Positions 9,143-17,989 of a DNA stretch of 64,000 nt are shown here, piece by piece. The stretch lies in NCBI RefSeq assembly GCF_002117105.1, contig NZ_CP019343.1, positions 1,736,001 to 1,800,000 of the forward strand, given 5' to 3'. The DNA is from Oceanicoccus sagamiensis. GTDB taxonomy: Bacteria; Pseudomonadota; Gammaproteobacteria; Pseudomonadales; Dasaniaceae. The position numbers were made by a program, and so were the translations under genes. A model generated the notes under the pieces. It was not told the DNA's origin and made no database searches. It saw nothing but the letters and a program-made list of their open reading frames with translations. Positions within the stretch are counted from its first letter, which is position 1; each line of letters begins with the position of its first letter.

Positions 9143-10702
9143 ATGGGTGCGCACGGGCCTGCTACAACAGGATTAATGCGTTGGGTAACAACAACCAACC
9201 ACAAAGATATCGGTACGATGTATCTTTGGTTCAGCTTCGCCATGTTTATCATGGGCGGTGCTTTTGCCATGATCATTCGTGCGGAATTATTTCAACCGGG
9301 CCTACAAATTGTAGAGCCTGAATTCTTTAACCAGATGACGACCATGCACGGCCTCGTGATGGTGTTCGGTGCCATCATGCCTTCGTTTGTTGGCTTGGCT
9401 AACTGGTTAATTCCAATGATGATTGGTGCGCCTGATATGGCGTTACCAAGAATGAATAACTTAAGTTTCTGGATTCTTCCTCCTACCTTCTTATTGTTGG
9501 CTTCAACATTATTTATGGAAGGCGGTGCTCCTAACTTTGGTTGGACATTCTATGCACCACTATCAACGACTTATGCTCCAGATACAGTAACGTTCTTTAT
9601 ATTCGGCGTTCACTTGATGGGTCTGTCGTCAATCATGGGTTCAATCAACATTATCGCTACAGTCGTTAACTTACGTGCGCCTGGCATGACGTATATGAAA
9701 ATGCCTATGTTCGTATGGACCTGGTTAATTACTGCTTTCTTATTAGTTGCAGTAATGCCAGTTCTGGCGGGTGCGGTAACTATGATGTTGATGGATGTTC
9801 ACTTCGGTACCAGCTTCTTCTCTGCTGCTGGTGGCGGTGATCCGGTTCTGTTCCAGCATATTTTCTGGTTCTTCGGTCACCCAGAGGTTTACATCATTAT
9901 CCTGCCTGCATTTGGTGTGGTTTCTCAAATCATCCCCACCTTTGCTCGTAAGCCTTTATTCGGTTACGACTCAATGGTTTATGCAACAGCGTCTATCGCC
10001 TTCCTATCGTTTATCGTGTGGGCTCACCACATGTACACCGTAGGTATGCCGATTGCTGGTGAGTTGTTCTTTATGTACGCCACCATGCTGATTGCTGTGC
10101 CGACAGGTGTAAAAGTCTTTAACTGGATCACCACCATGTGGCAGGGTGCAATGACGTTTGAAACGCCAATGCTGTTCTGTATCGGTTTTGTGTTCCTGTT
10201 TACCGTAGGTGGTTTCACCGGCGTTATGCTTTCATTGGCGCCGGTAGATTTCCAGTATCACGATAGCTACTTTGTTGTTGCTCACTTCCATTATGTAATG
10301 GTTGCGGGTGCGGTATTTAGTATGTCGGCTGCGGTTTACTACTGGTTGCCGAAGTGGTGTGGTCGTATGTATAACGAGAACATGGGTAAAGCCCATTTCT
10401 GGATCTCGTTTATCGGCTTTAACCTAACCTTCTTCCCTCAGCACTTCCTGGGGCTAGCGGGTATGCCACGTCGTATTCCTGATTACGCGCTGCAATTTAC
10501 GGACTTCAATACGATGTCTTCAATCGGTGCGTTTATCTACGGCGCTTCGCAAATCTTGTTCTTGTTTAATGTTGTTCGCACCATTACTTCAGGCGAGAAA
10601 ACCAGCGAAGAAAAAACCTGGGAAGGTGCAGAAGGTCTGGAATGGACTGTTGCAACTCCCGCTCCTTACCACACATTCTCTACTCCGCCGGAAGTTAAAT
10701 AA
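9143..10702 (+). CDS. ctaD: cytochrome c oxidase subunit I
   Basis: This 519-residue protein has twelve transmembrane segments and the features of heme-copper oxidase subunit I: the low-spin heme ligand region (TTMHGLVMVFG), the HPEVY motif with the Tyr that is cross-linked to the CuB histidine, the double histidine AHHMY of the CuB site, and the late heme ligands in VAHFHYVM. It reduces O2 to water at the heme a3-CuB centre and pumps protons. An AGGAGG-like ribosome binding site (AGGAGGAGTC) precedes the ATG. It follows coxB by 11 bases and precedes the assembly gene ctaG. Confidence 0.97.
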   Translation: MGAHGPATTGLMRWVTTTNHKDIGTMYLWFSFAMFIMGGAFAMIIRAELFQPGLQIVEPEFFNQMTTMHGLVMVFGAIMPSFVGLANWLIPMMIGAPDMALPRMNNLSFWILPPTFLLLASTLFMEGGAPNFGWTFYAPLSTTYAPDTVTFFIFGVHLMGLSSIMGSINIIATVVNLRAPGMTYMKMPMFVWTWLITAFLLVAVMPVLAGAVTMMLMDVHFGTSFFSAAGGGDPVLFQHIFWFFGHPEVYIIILPAFGVVSQIIPTFARKPLFGYDSMVYATASIAFLSFIVWAHHMYTVGMPIAGELFFMYATMLIAVPTGVKVFNWITTMWQGAMTFETPMLFCIGFVFLFTVGGFTGVMLSLAPVDFQYHDSYFVVAHFHYVMVAGAVFSMSAAVYYWLPKWCGRMYNENMGKAHFWISFIGFNLTFFPQHFLGLAGMPRRIPDYALQFTDFNTMSSIGAFIYGASQILFLFNVVRTITSGEKTSEEKTWEGAEGLEWTVATPAPYHTFSTPPEVK

Positions 10703-10758
10703 CGGCGGTTTAGTGGTGTTGTAAGTAGTAGATGTAGATTGTTGTAAGAGAGGTAAAA

Positions 10759-11340
10759 ATGGCGGATATGCCAACAGACAATGAAGCAACCGGTTCAGTT
10801 GCTATGACAGTCGGTAAATTATCGATTGTGGTTGTTGTGATGTTCGCTTTTGTATTTGTAGTGATGGTGCCCTTATACGATGTGCTTTGTGACGCATTGG
10901 GTATAAACGGGAAAACCAGTGGTGAACGTTATCGCGTAGTGGAAGCTACCGTTGATACCAGTCGCGAAATTCGAATTTCGTTTGTTGCGACTAACAACGA
11001 TGGTATGCCTTGGGAGTTTCGGCCAACCGATACTGTCCTAAAGGTCAATCCAGGCGCCGTTAACGACACCGTGTTTTATGCCAAAAACCCGCTAGCGGAA
11101 AATATGGTGGCGCAGGCAGTGCCCAGCGTATCACCGGCACGAGCTGCGGAGTATTTTCATAAAACAGAATGTTTTTGTTTTAACCAGCAGCCTTTAGAAG
11201 GCGGCGAAGAAACAGAAATGCCACTGCAATTTATTGTTGACCAGGATTTACCGGCCGACATTAAAAGCATTACCTTGTCATACACAATCTTTGATGTGAC
11301 AGCGATGGTTGATCCAAAAGCCAAAGTTGCCACACGATAA
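10759..11340 (+). CDS. ctaG: cytochrome c oxidase assembly protein CtaG/Cox11
   Basis: This 193-residue protein has one N-terminal membrane anchor (about residues 18-40) and a periplasmic Ig-like domain with the copper-binding motif CFCF (C138, C140). It delivers copper to the CuB site of subunit I. The conserved segments NDGMPWEFRP and FYAKNPL are those of the Cox11 family. It sits between subunits I and III, the usual place in proteobacteria. Start ATG at 10759 is preceded by GAGAGG. Confidence 0.95.
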   Translation: MADMPTDNEATGSVAMTVGKLSIVVVVMFAFVFVVMVPLYDVLCDALGINGKTSGERYRVVEATVDTSREIRISFVATNNDGMPWEFRPTDTVLKVNPGAVNDTVFYAKNPLAENMVAQAVPSVSPARAAEYFHKTECFCFNQQPLEGGEETEMPLQFIVDQDLPADIKSITLSYTIFDVTAMVDPKAKVATR

Positions 11341-11402
11341 ACAGATAAAACAAAAAGCTATTTTTTTCGTTGCACAATCGGCGAAATAAACGGAGAAGAA
11401 AA

Positions 11403-12401
11403 ATGTCAGGTCAGAGTAACTCAGATTACGAGAGCTATTACGTCCCGGAGCAAAGCAAGCTAGCTATATTCGCTAGTTTAACGTTGTTTACGGCGTTATT
11501 CGGCGCTGCTAATGTGTTGAATGATAGATTGGCGACCATAAAAACAGGCATAGAGACAGATACCAATTCCTGGTTTATCTTCCTTACCGGTCTGGTTTTA
11601 TTTTGTGCCACCCTATTCGCATGGTTCCGTCAGACGATTATTGAAAATCGTGCCGGTATGAACAGCGGTCAGTTAAAACACTCTTATGTTATTGGTATGC
11701 AGTGGTTTATCTTTTCAGAAGTCATGTTCTTTGCCGCCTTCTTTGGCGCGCTTTGGTATGTTCGTAACCTTGCTGGCCCATGGTTGGGTGGTGAAGGTGA
11801 AGCAGGGCGCATGAATGCCTTACTTTGGGAAGGTTTTAACTACGAGTGGCCATTGATGACCACGCCGCAGGATGCTGTTGGTGGTGCTGGTAATATGCCT
11901 ATTGCTGCCATGGGTGGTGTTGATGGCGGTGTAATTTCTGGCCCCGAAAGGAACTTAAGCTTCCCGGGTTGGGACAACGTCCTGCATTGGTTACCGATGT
12001 GGAATACTATCGTACTGATGACCTCTTCAGTAACAGCTCATATGGCTCACTTGGGTCTATTGGCCAACAACCGTAAGAAGCTAAACCTTTGGTTAGGTAT
12101 TACTGTTGCTCTGGGTATTCTGTTCGTTTACCTGCAGTACCTTGAGTACCATGAAGCCTATGTTGAATACGGCCTATACCTGCACTCAGGTATCTACGGT
12201 TCAACCTTCTTTATGTTGACCGGTTTCCACGGCTTCCACGTTTGTATGGGTATGATTATGCTGCTGATCCAGTGGCTGCGTTCTACCAAAGCCAAGCACT
12301 TTACCGCTGAAGATCACTTCGGTTTCGAAGCCTCTTCATGGTACTGGCACTTTGTTGATGTGGTCTGGGTAGGTTTATTCCTGTTCGTTTACATCCTCTA
12401 A
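11403..12401 (+). CDS. coxC: cytochrome c oxidase subunit III
   Basis: This 332-residue membrane protein has seven hydrophobic segments and the subunit III patterns (WFIFSEVMFFAAFFGALWY, GFHGFHVCMGMI, SWYWHFVDVVW). It binds lipid and stabilises subunit I during turnover. ATG at 11403 is preferred over the longer TTG start at 11370 because GGAGAAG lies just ahead of it and the extra 11 residues are unusually basic. A segment of about 50 residues between helices (near NMPIAAMGGVDGGVISG) is longer than in mitochondrial subunit III, as is common in Pseudomonas relatives. A terminator follows the stop codon. Confidence 0.95.
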   Translation: MSGQSNSDYESYYVPEQSKLAIFASLTLFTALFGAANVLNDRLATIKTGIETDTNSWFIFLTGLVLFCATLFAWFRQTIIENRAGMNSGQLKHSYVIGMQWFIFSEVMFFAAFFGALWYVRNLAGPWLGGEGEAGRMNALLWEGFNYEWPLMTTPQDAVGGAGNMPIAAMGGVDGGVISGPERNLSFPGWDNVLHWLPMWNTIVLMTSSVTAHMAHLGLLANNRKKLNLWLGITVALGILFVYLQYLEYHEAYVEYGLYLHSGIYGSTFFMLTGFHGFHVCMGMIMLLIQWLRSTKAKHFTAEDHFGFEASSWYWHFVDVVWVGLFLFVYIL

Positions 12402-12423
12402 GAAAGTCTGCCAAAAACAAGGA

Positions 12424-12457
12424 ACGGTTGTGGAGCTAACTTCACAACCGTTTTTTT
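12424..12457 (+). terminator. rho-independent terminator after coxC
   Basis: Arms ACGGTTGTG (12424-12432) and CACAACCGT (12443-12451) pair perfectly over nine bases around a ten-base loop and run into seven T. It ends the coxB-ctaD-ctaG-coxC operon. Confidence 0.9.
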
Positions 12458-12502
12458 ACGTTTATAGCATTGGAAATTTGAGCCTTACCCTTCATGCTCA
12501 AA

Positions 12503-12532
12503 CGTCATCCCCGCGAAGGCGGGGACCCAGAC
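12503..12532. repeat. GTCATCCCCGCG-type repeat
   Basis: The stretch CGTCATCCCCGCGAAGGCGG followed by GGACCCAGAC is a short palindrome (CCCCGC-GAAG-GCGGGG) of the kind dispersed in many proteobacterial genomes. It sits two bases before the REP-like copy B. Only one copy is seen in this window. Confidence 0.65.
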
Positions 12533-12533
12533 C

Positions 12534-12603
12534 GTAGGGTGGATTATAATCCACCGGTTTTGACTGCTCCCAGCTGGGCTTGGTGGATTATAATCCACCC
12601 TAC
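12534..12603. repeat. REP-like inverted repeat, copy B
   Basis: Same architecture as copy A: GTAGGGTGGATTATAATCC at the left and GGATTATAATCCACCCTAC at the right, here with both arms perfect. It lies in the convergent space between coxC and the DUF2909 gene and shares the central GCTGGGCTTGGTGG with copy A. Confidence 0.87.
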
Positions 12604-12641
12604 AATGTCTGGCCGTTAGTTGAGTCTTATGACGGGGTGTT

Positions 12642-12905
12642 TTATTCGGCAACAGGGGTTGATATTTTATCACTGTAGCGGGCATCCCAAGGGGCATTTG
12701 AACCCAGTTGGCCGGTAAAGATACCGTAAAACAAAAAGCTCATTAGCAGGGCTGCCAACACAATGCGCACTGTTAGCGCGTTCCATGTTTTACGACTGTT
12801 GTCATTGTTACCGGCGGATTGGTCTTTAATTAGAAAGCCAAGGCTTGTAAACAAGCTGATCACCAGAGCAATAAACAGAAACACAATAACCACTTTTAAC
12901 CACAT
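12642..12905 (-). CDS. DUF2909 twin-transmembrane protein of the cox cluster
   Basis: This 87-residue protein has two hydrophobic helices (about residues 5-25 and 45-65) separated by a polar loop (KDQSAGNNDNSRKTW). The position, opposite in strand and between coxC and SURF1, matches the small DUF2909 gene of Pseudomonas cox clusters. It presumably acts in the inner membrane in oxidase assembly or stability; this is inferred from context only. I choose ATG at 12905-12903 because GGAG lies seven bases upstream; the longer frame to 12989 would overlap the divergent SURF1 gene. Confidence 0.8.
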   Translation of the reverse strand: MWLKVVIVFLFIALVISLFTSLGFLIKDQSAGNNDNSRKTWNALTVRIVLAALLMSFLFYGIFTGQLGSNAPWDARYSDKISTPVAE

Positions 12906-12970
12906 AGACAGACTCCAGAGCTGTGTGCTGATAGAAGCGGTATTATAACTCAGGCAATTTGATCTTTTAC

Positions 12971-13723
12971 ATGTCAGAACCTCAATCAAAGCGATTACAA
13001 TTTACCCCCAACTGGCGCGCTAGCCTATTGGCGGTATTGCTGTTGCCGCTGGTGGTCTCATTAGGCTTTTGGCAGCTGGACCGAGCTGAGGAAAAGCGTC
13101 AGCTTCAGGCCCTGTTTGAGCAGCGTCAAATGTCAGGCCCAATGGCCCTTGAGGAGCTTGATCGCAAAGCCGACCTTCGCTACCAGCCAGTGACCTTACG
13201 CGGTGAGTTTATCAATGAAAAAGCACTGTTATTAGATAATCGCATTTATCAGGGTCGCTTTGGTTATGAGATAATAACGCCGTTTCGCCTGACGGGTAGC
13301 AATACCCTGGTCATGGTTAATCGTGGCTGGTTAGAAGGCGATATTTCACGCCGAAGCCTGCCAGCGATAAAAGCCATCAAAGGCGAAACAACCCTAAGCG
13401 GAGAGATCTATGTGCCGCAGGGTGATGTGATGTTATTGGCGGATGAGGCGGCTATTGGCTGGCCCAGAGTGATGCAGTCACTCAATATCCAGGCATTGCA
13501 AAGAGAATTTGAAGATCAGTTATTTCCTTATAGCGTGCGGATAAAACAAATATCCGGCGCCAGTTATATACCCAATTGGGTCGTGGTCAATCTACAGCCA
13601 GAAAAGCATACAGGTTATGCGGTGCAGTGGTTTGCCATGGCAGTGACTTTATTGGTGATCGGCCTATTGGCCAATACCAATTTATGGTCATTGATTAAAC
13701 GAAGTGAAGAAGAGGTGGCATAA
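12971..13723 (+). CDS. SURF1 family oxidase assembly protein
   Basis: The 250-residue protein has an N-terminal and a C-terminal membrane helix with a periplasmic domain between them, the SURF1 topology. Motifs seen are GFWQLDRAEEKRQL near the first helix, and YQPVTLRGEF, LDNRIYQGRFGYEI and VMVNRGWLEGD in the body, all typical for the family. SURF1 helps insert heme a into subunit I. ATG at 12971 is preferred to an upstream in-frame TTG at 12959. The stop codon abuts the GTG start of the next gene. Confidence 0.92.
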   Translation: MSEPQSKRLQFTPNWRASLLAVLLLPLVVSLGFWQLDRAEEKRQLQALFEQRQMSGPMALEELDRKADLRYQPVTLRGEFINEKALLLDNRIYQGRFGYEIITPFRLTGSNTLVMVNRGWLEGDISRRSLPAIKAIKGETTLSGEIYVPQGDVMLLADEAAIGWPRVMQSLNIQALQREFEDQLFPYSVRIKQISGASYIPNWVVVNLQPEKHTGYAVQWFAMAVTLLVIGLLANTNLWSLIKRSEEEVA

Positions 13724-14365
13724 GTGTCAGGGCAAGGTTTTAAGTCGGAAAAAGAAATTGAGATCAACAAAAAAAATCGGAAAGTGATTTTGGGTATTTT
13801 TGGTATACCCGCGCTGGTATTTATTTTATCGACCGGTCTATATTTTTTGGTCTCTTCAAAAACTGTAGATATGGGTACGGTTAACAATGGTGCACTGGTT
13901 GTTCCGCCGTTGCAGTTTGCTGAGCTGCCGCTTATGAATCTCGATGGGCAGCCCTTTGATTATTCCAAGCCGGAGCCCAAATGGGCGTTTGTCGTATTGG
14001 GTGACCAGCGTTGTGAAGGCAACTGCGAAAGAATGTTATATATCGCCAGGCAAAGCATTATTGCTCTGGCGAAAAAAATGAATCGTGTTCGTTTATTCTA
14101 TGTCACCAATAACGGTATTGATGAAGCTTTGAGTGAGCGCTTTAAAACAGAATATAAAGGCATTGAAGTGATTGCCCTAAAAGACAGTGATGTTCGGCAA
14201 TTATTTAGCCCGGTAGAGCTAGAACCCTTTAAAGCGAGTACCTTTTATGTGGTTGACCCCCGCGGTTGGTTAATGATGCACTACGAAGCGGAAAATACCG
14301 AACAGGATACATTGAACACCCTAGGCAAGGCGGTTGTTCGTGATATGAAGCGGTTGATTAAGTAA
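13724..14365 (+). CDS. SCO-like membrane-anchored thioredoxin-fold protein of the cox cluster
   Basis: This 213-residue protein has one N-terminal membrane anchor (about residues 21-43) followed by a thioredoxin-like domain. It has a CxxxC pair (C97, C101 in GDQRCEGNCERM) at the same place as the copper site of SCO proteins. The later conserved His of SCO is missing: where the true SCO of this window has EHSGNIAIINPKG, this protein has KASTFYVVDPRG. It may therefore handle disulfides or bind copper differently. The GTG start at 13724 directly follows the SURF1 stop. The gene corresponds in position to a hypothetical gene of the Pseudomonas cox cluster. Confidence 0.75.
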   Translation: MSGQGFKSEKEIEINKKNRKVILGIFGIPALVFILSTGLYFLVSSKTVDMGTVNNGALVVPPLQFAELPLMNLDGQPFDYSKPEPKWAFVVLGDQRCEGNCERMLYIARQSIIALAKKMNRVRLFYVTNNGIDEALSERFKTEYKGIEVIALKDSDVRQLFSPVELEPFKASTFYVVDPRGWLMMHYEAENTEQDTLNTLGKAVVRDMKRLIK

Positions 14366-14381
14366 GACGAAAGGTAACAGA

Positions 14382-15578
14382 ATGGCTTTATTTAACTCTC
14401 CTGAACATCGTTTACCCGGTTTTAAACTGGCACTGACTGGCTGTATTTTTGCCGTGTTTGTATTGGGCCTGGGCGCGTTTACCCGCCTGGCCGATGCTGG
14501 CCTGGGTTGCCCGGACTGGCCGGGCTGTTACGGCCATGTGCTATGGCCGACCAGTGCCGAGGAAGTTGATGTCGCTAATCAGGCTTATCCGGATATGCCG
14601 GTGGAACACGATAAAACCTGGCCAGAAATGGTGCACCGTTATTTTGCCCAGGGGCTGGGTTATATCACCATTGGATTATTTGTATTGGCGGTTAGACGCA
14701 GAGAGCAAGAACAGCCGGTCAAAACCGTGAGTGCTTTATTGGTCGCCAATGTTGTATTAACGGCCGTGACGGCCGTTGTTGGTGTAGTGATGGAGCCTTA
14801 TGCTGTCGCCTCAGTAGCTGCTACGATGCTTACCCTGGCTTACTTAGGGCTAAAAAGAGGCACCTCTACCCTGCCCTTTAAATTACCGGCGTTTTTATTG
14901 GCCTTTATTATTTTGCAGGGTTTATTTGGTATGTGGACGGTGACCTTAAAGTTATGGCCACAAGTGGTTACTTCCCATCTTTTAGGCGGCTTTACCACCT
15001 TTAGTTTGCTGTGGTTATTAACACTTCGCCTTAATAATCTGCAATGGCAGGTACCTGCGGTTAATTTTGAACAGCTGAAAGCTTTCCGCCGCTGGGCGGC
15101 GATTGGCTTAGTGGTTGTTTTTATCCAGGTAGCCCTGGGTGGTTGGACTACGTCAAATTATGCGGCAGTCGCTTGCCCTGACCTTCCCACCTGTCAAAAC
15201 CAATGGTTGCCAGAAATGGACTTTAAGGAAGGTTTTAATGTGGCCCAAAGCATTGGCCCTAACTACCTTGGTGGTACTATGGATAATGAAGCGCGTATTG
15301 CGATTCACTTTAGCCATCGAGTGGGTGCCATTATCACCACGGCCTATTTACTATTTCTCATGGCGATTTTATACAAAGGTATAGGGCTGCCAGAAACCCG
15401 CAACATGGCTTCGGCTATTCTGGGTGTCTTGATACTTCAGGTCGCTTTAGGTCTGGGTAATATTATTTTCCAATTTCCGGTATCGGTTGCAGTAGCACAC
15501 AATTTAGTCGGCGCCCTGTTACTGATAACCATGGTGACCTTAAATCACCGGGTTTATACCGCGAAATTAGCACCATAA
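14382..15578 (+). CDS. ctaA: heme A synthase (COX15/CtaA)
   Basis: The 398-residue membrane protein has about eight helices and the COX15/CtaA signatures: GAFTRLADAGLGCPDWPGCYG near the start, MVHRYFAQGLG with a heme-ligand histidine, and a second half repeat with ALGGWTTSNYAAVACPDLPTCQ and HFSHRVGA. It oxidises the C8 methyl of heme O to give heme A for cytochrome oxidase. Start ATG at 14382, preceded by AAAGG. It is followed after 19 bases by ctaB. Confidence 0.95.
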   Translation: MALFNSPEHRLPGFKLALTGCIFAVFVLGLGAFTRLADAGLGCPDWPGCYGHVLWPTSAEEVDVANQAYPDMPVEHDKTWPEMVHRYFAQGLGYITIGLFVLAVRRREQEQPVKTVSALLVANVVLTAVTAVVGVVMEPYAVASVAATMLTLAYLGLKRGTSTLPFKLPAFLLAFIILQGLFGMWTVTLKLWPQVVTSHLLGGFTTFSLLWLLTLRLNNLQWQVPAVNFEQLKAFRRWAAIGLVVVFIQVALGGWTTSNYAAVACPDLPTCQNQWLPEMDFKEGFNVAQSIGPNYLGGTMDNEARIAIHFSHRVGAIITTAYLLFLMAILYKGIGLPETRNMASAILGVLILQVALGLGNIIFQFPVSVAVAHNLVGALLLITMVTLNHRVYTAKLAP

Positions 15579-15597
15579 ATCAGTAGAGATTTTTAGT

Positions 15598-16475
15598 ATG
15601 TCAGAGTCAGAAAGCAATCCGTCGACTACTTGGGCGGATTACTATGAATTAACCAAGCCCAATGTCGTGTATTTAATGCTGCTGACCTCCGCCATTGGCA
15701 TGTTTATGTCAGTGCCCGGTGTGGTGCCATTGGATATTTTAATTTTTGGTAATCTGGGTATTGGTTTGTGCTCGGCCTGTGGTGCCGTAGTTAACCATTT
15801 GGTAGACCAGCGTATCGATACCTTAATGAACCGTACTAAAAAGCGTCCCGTGGCCCAGGGTCGTATCAGCCAGGCGCAGGCTGGTGTTTTTGCCCTGGTA
15901 TTAGGCGCAGTGGGTTTGGCGGTGTTATTGATCTTTACCAACCAGCTTACGGCCTGGTTAACCTTATTTTCTTTAATTGGCTACGCGGTGATTTATACCC
16001 TGTGGTTAAAACGTGCCACGCCACAAAATATTGTGATTGGCGGCTTGCCCGGTGCAGCCCCCCGCTATTGGGTTGGACGGCGGTTAATAATGAAATCCAC
16101 GGCCATGCCCTGCTTCTGGTGCTTATTGTCTTTGCCTGGACCCCTCCGCACTTTTGGGCCCTGGCGATTAACCGTAAAGAAGATTACGCTAAAGCGGCTA
16201 TTCCCATGTTGCCAGTGACTCATGGTGTTGAATACACGGCGTTTCATATTCTTCTGTATACCTTTGTACTCATTGCCGCGAGTTTACTGCCCTTCGCCAC
16301 CGGCTTATCGGGTTTGCTGTATTTAGTGGGTGCCGTGGTTCTGGGCGTTATCCATCTTTATTACTCGATTGCTATTATGCGTGAAAAACCTGGCGCCCCG
16401 ATGGCAACTTTTAAGTATTCGCTGGTCTACTTAATGGCAATTTATATTATTATGTTAGTGGATCACTACGTATAA
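15598..16475 (+). pseudogene. ctaB: protoheme IX farnesyltransferase, broken by a one-base frameshift
   Basis: The frame from 15598 gives a normal CtaB/CyoE N-terminus including the prenyl-diphosphate motif NHLVDQRIDTLMNRT, up to GGLPGAAP. It then goes wrong at a run of six C (16058-16063). With one extra C the protein continues as PPLLGWTAVNNEIHG and FAWTPPHFWALA to a normal end at 16475, giving 292 residues, the usual length. The enzyme converts heme B to heme O, required for heme A and thus for the oxidase encoded alongside. As every neighbouring gene is intact, a sequencing error or very recent mutation is more likely than real loss. Start ATG at 15598. Confidence 0.9.
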
Positions 16476-16493
16476 CTATTTTTGGGAAAAACC

Positions 16494-17165
16494 ATGAACC
16501 AACAGAGCAACAGTTTACAGCCTGAGCAAAAGCGTGGCATTTATATTACCGTTGTCGTTGTGGTGATAGCCGTTTGTCTCTTTGTTGGTTTTTTTGTGTA
16601 TGGTTTAAGCAAGCCGAAAATTCTAAGCGACAGCGAGTTAAAAACTAACGGCACTTTTTTATTTGATAATCCCCGCTCTTTTAAAGCGTTTTCTTTGGTG
16701 GATTATAATAAGCAGCCCTTCACCCCCGAGGACCTGCAAGGTAAATGGTCGCTGATTTTCTTTGGTTTTACCTATTGCCCGGACATCTGCCCTACTACCC
16801 TCGTCTTATTAAATCGCTTTTATCAGGGGCAAGTAGAAAAAGGAAAATACGCTGAAGACTTACAGATTGTTTTGGTCAGTGTTGACCCGGCTCGTGACAC
16901 ACCAGAAAAGTTGTATGACTATGTGCGGTTTTTTAATAAAGATTTTGTCGGTGTCACCGGTGAGTTTTTAGACCTGCATCGTTTTGCTACCCAGCTTAAT
17001 ATCCCTTTTAGCAAGTCACCGGGTGGTGGTGAAAACTATAACGTTGAGCATAGCGGCAATATCGCGATTATTAATCCCAAAGGCCATTATGTTGGCTTCT
17101 TCCGTGCGCCACCTGAATTGTCGAAGTTAAACGTGGGTTATGAGTCCATTCGGGCTACTCGCTAA
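16494..17165 (+). CDS. SCO1/SenC family copper chaperone
   Basis: The 223-residue protein has an N-terminal membrane anchor (about residues 16-37) and a thioredoxin-like domain with the copper site C95 and C99 (YCPDICP) and H186 (VEHSGN). SCO proteins deliver copper to or reduce the CuA site of subunit II. ATG at 16494 is chosen over a TTG at 16482; GGGA lies just upstream. It is the last gene of the SURF1-ctaA-ctaB-sco run and its stop is followed by REP-like copy C. Confidence 0.93.
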   Translation: MNQQSNSLQPEQKRGIYITVVVVVIAVCLFVGFFVYGLSKPKILSDSELKTNGTFLFDNPRSFKAFSLVDYNKQPFTPEDLQGKWSLIFFGFTYCPDICPTTLVLLNRFYQGQVEKGKYAEDLQIVLVSVDPARDTPEKLYDYVRFFNKDFVGVTGEFLDLHRFATQLNIPFSKSPGGGENYNVEHSGNIAIINPKGHYVGFFRAPPELSKLNVGYESIRATR

Positions 17166-17171
17166 AGCCCT

Positions 17172-17234
17172 GTAGGGTGGATTGCAATCCACCTTTTTCA
17201 CCATGGCGGTTTGGTGGATTATAATCCACCCTAC
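17172..17234. repeat. REP-like inverted repeat, copy C
   Basis: Left arm GTAGGGTGGATTGCAATCC and right arm GGATTATAATCCACCCTAC, with a different middle from copies A and B. It lies between the convergent SCO and Lrp/AsnC genes. The last four bases of the repeat (CTAC) include the stop codon of the Lrp/AsnC gene. Confidence 0.85.
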
Positions 17235-17710
17235 TTGTAAGGCACTGCAATATTCAGCGTTTCTTTAACCTGCTCCATTACCACATAACTGGTGGATTCC
17301 TGAACGCCTGGTAAGGTCAGCAGCGTTTCACCCAGAAATTCCCGATAAGCTGCCATATCGGCAACCCGTGCTTTGATCAGATAATCAAAGTTACCTGATA
17401 CCAAATAGCACTCCTGCACTTCCTGAAGTGCAACAGCCGCCTCTTTAAACTGTTCAAAAATATCCTGCGAGGTTCGTGATAAACGAATTTGTACAAATAC
17501 AACCAGCCCTGCCTGTAGATAAGTGGGGTCCAGCAAGGCGGTATAGCCCTTGATCACCCCTTCCCTTTCCATTCGCTTCACCCGCTCCATACAGGGCGTG
17601 GTTGTTAAGCCAACCCGACGGGCCAGTTCGGCATAAGTAATGCGGCCGTCGGCTTGGAGTTCCCGGAGAATATTACTATCAATGCGCGTTAGGGGCTTTT
17701 GAGCTTTCAT
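17231..17710 (-). CDS. Lrp/AsnC family transcriptional regulator
   Basis: The 159-residue protein has an N-terminal winged helix-turn-helix (RIDSNILRELQADGRITYAE, then LARRVGLTTTPCMERVKRME) and a C-terminal RAM/AsnC effector domain (CYLVSGNFDYLIKARV). The length is typical for Lrp itself. Such regulators respond to amino acids and act as octamers or hexadecamers; targets here are unknown. The sequence NILRELQADGR and the TTTPCMERVKRMEREGVI segment are close to Lrp/BkdR-type proteins. The TAG stop codon lies inside the repeat element, so the C-terminus may have been set by its insertion. Confidence 0.9.
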   Translation of the reverse strand: MKAQKPLTRIDSNILRELQADGRITYAELARRVGLTTTPCMERVKRMEREGVIKGYTALLDPTYLQAGLVVFVQIRLSRTSQDIFEQFKEAAVALQEVQECYLVSGNFDYLIKARVADMAAYREFLGETLLTLPGVQESTSYVVMEQVKETLNIAVPYK

Positions 17711-17952
17711 GGAAGTTAACCAGATGATTATTTCAAAAATGGAATTTTAGCCAGTTAGTTGAACTAAGAATAGTAATAATTTGTGGTTTTAATAGTAGGA
17801 TTAAGCTGGATTAAACAGGATGATTGTAGGGAAAGGTTATAACGGCGATTGAAATAGGGTGATTGTGAGGGGCAGAGAAGGGTAGTGGAAGAGATGCGGT
17901 GAAAGGTGTAGCGAAACGGTTGTGTGATGATATTTATGCGAAAACCGAAGTG

Positions 17953-17981
17953 AAAAAGCCCGGTTCCAATTGGTTCCGGGC
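17953..17981 (-). terminator. rho-independent terminator of the small secreted protein gene
   Basis: On the minus strand GCCCGG and CCGGGC (17976-17981 and 17958-17963) pair, with an inner CCAATTGG palindrome, followed by five T (17957-17953). It lies just behind the stop codon of the gene at 17990. Confidence 0.8.
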
Positions 17982-17989
17982 GTCAACGA

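Noticed and set aside
16058-16063. Programmed ribosomal frameshift in ctaB
   Set aside because: Homologues are single-frame, there is no slippery heptamer with a stimulatory structure that I can see, and a second gene shows the same homopolymer type of loss.
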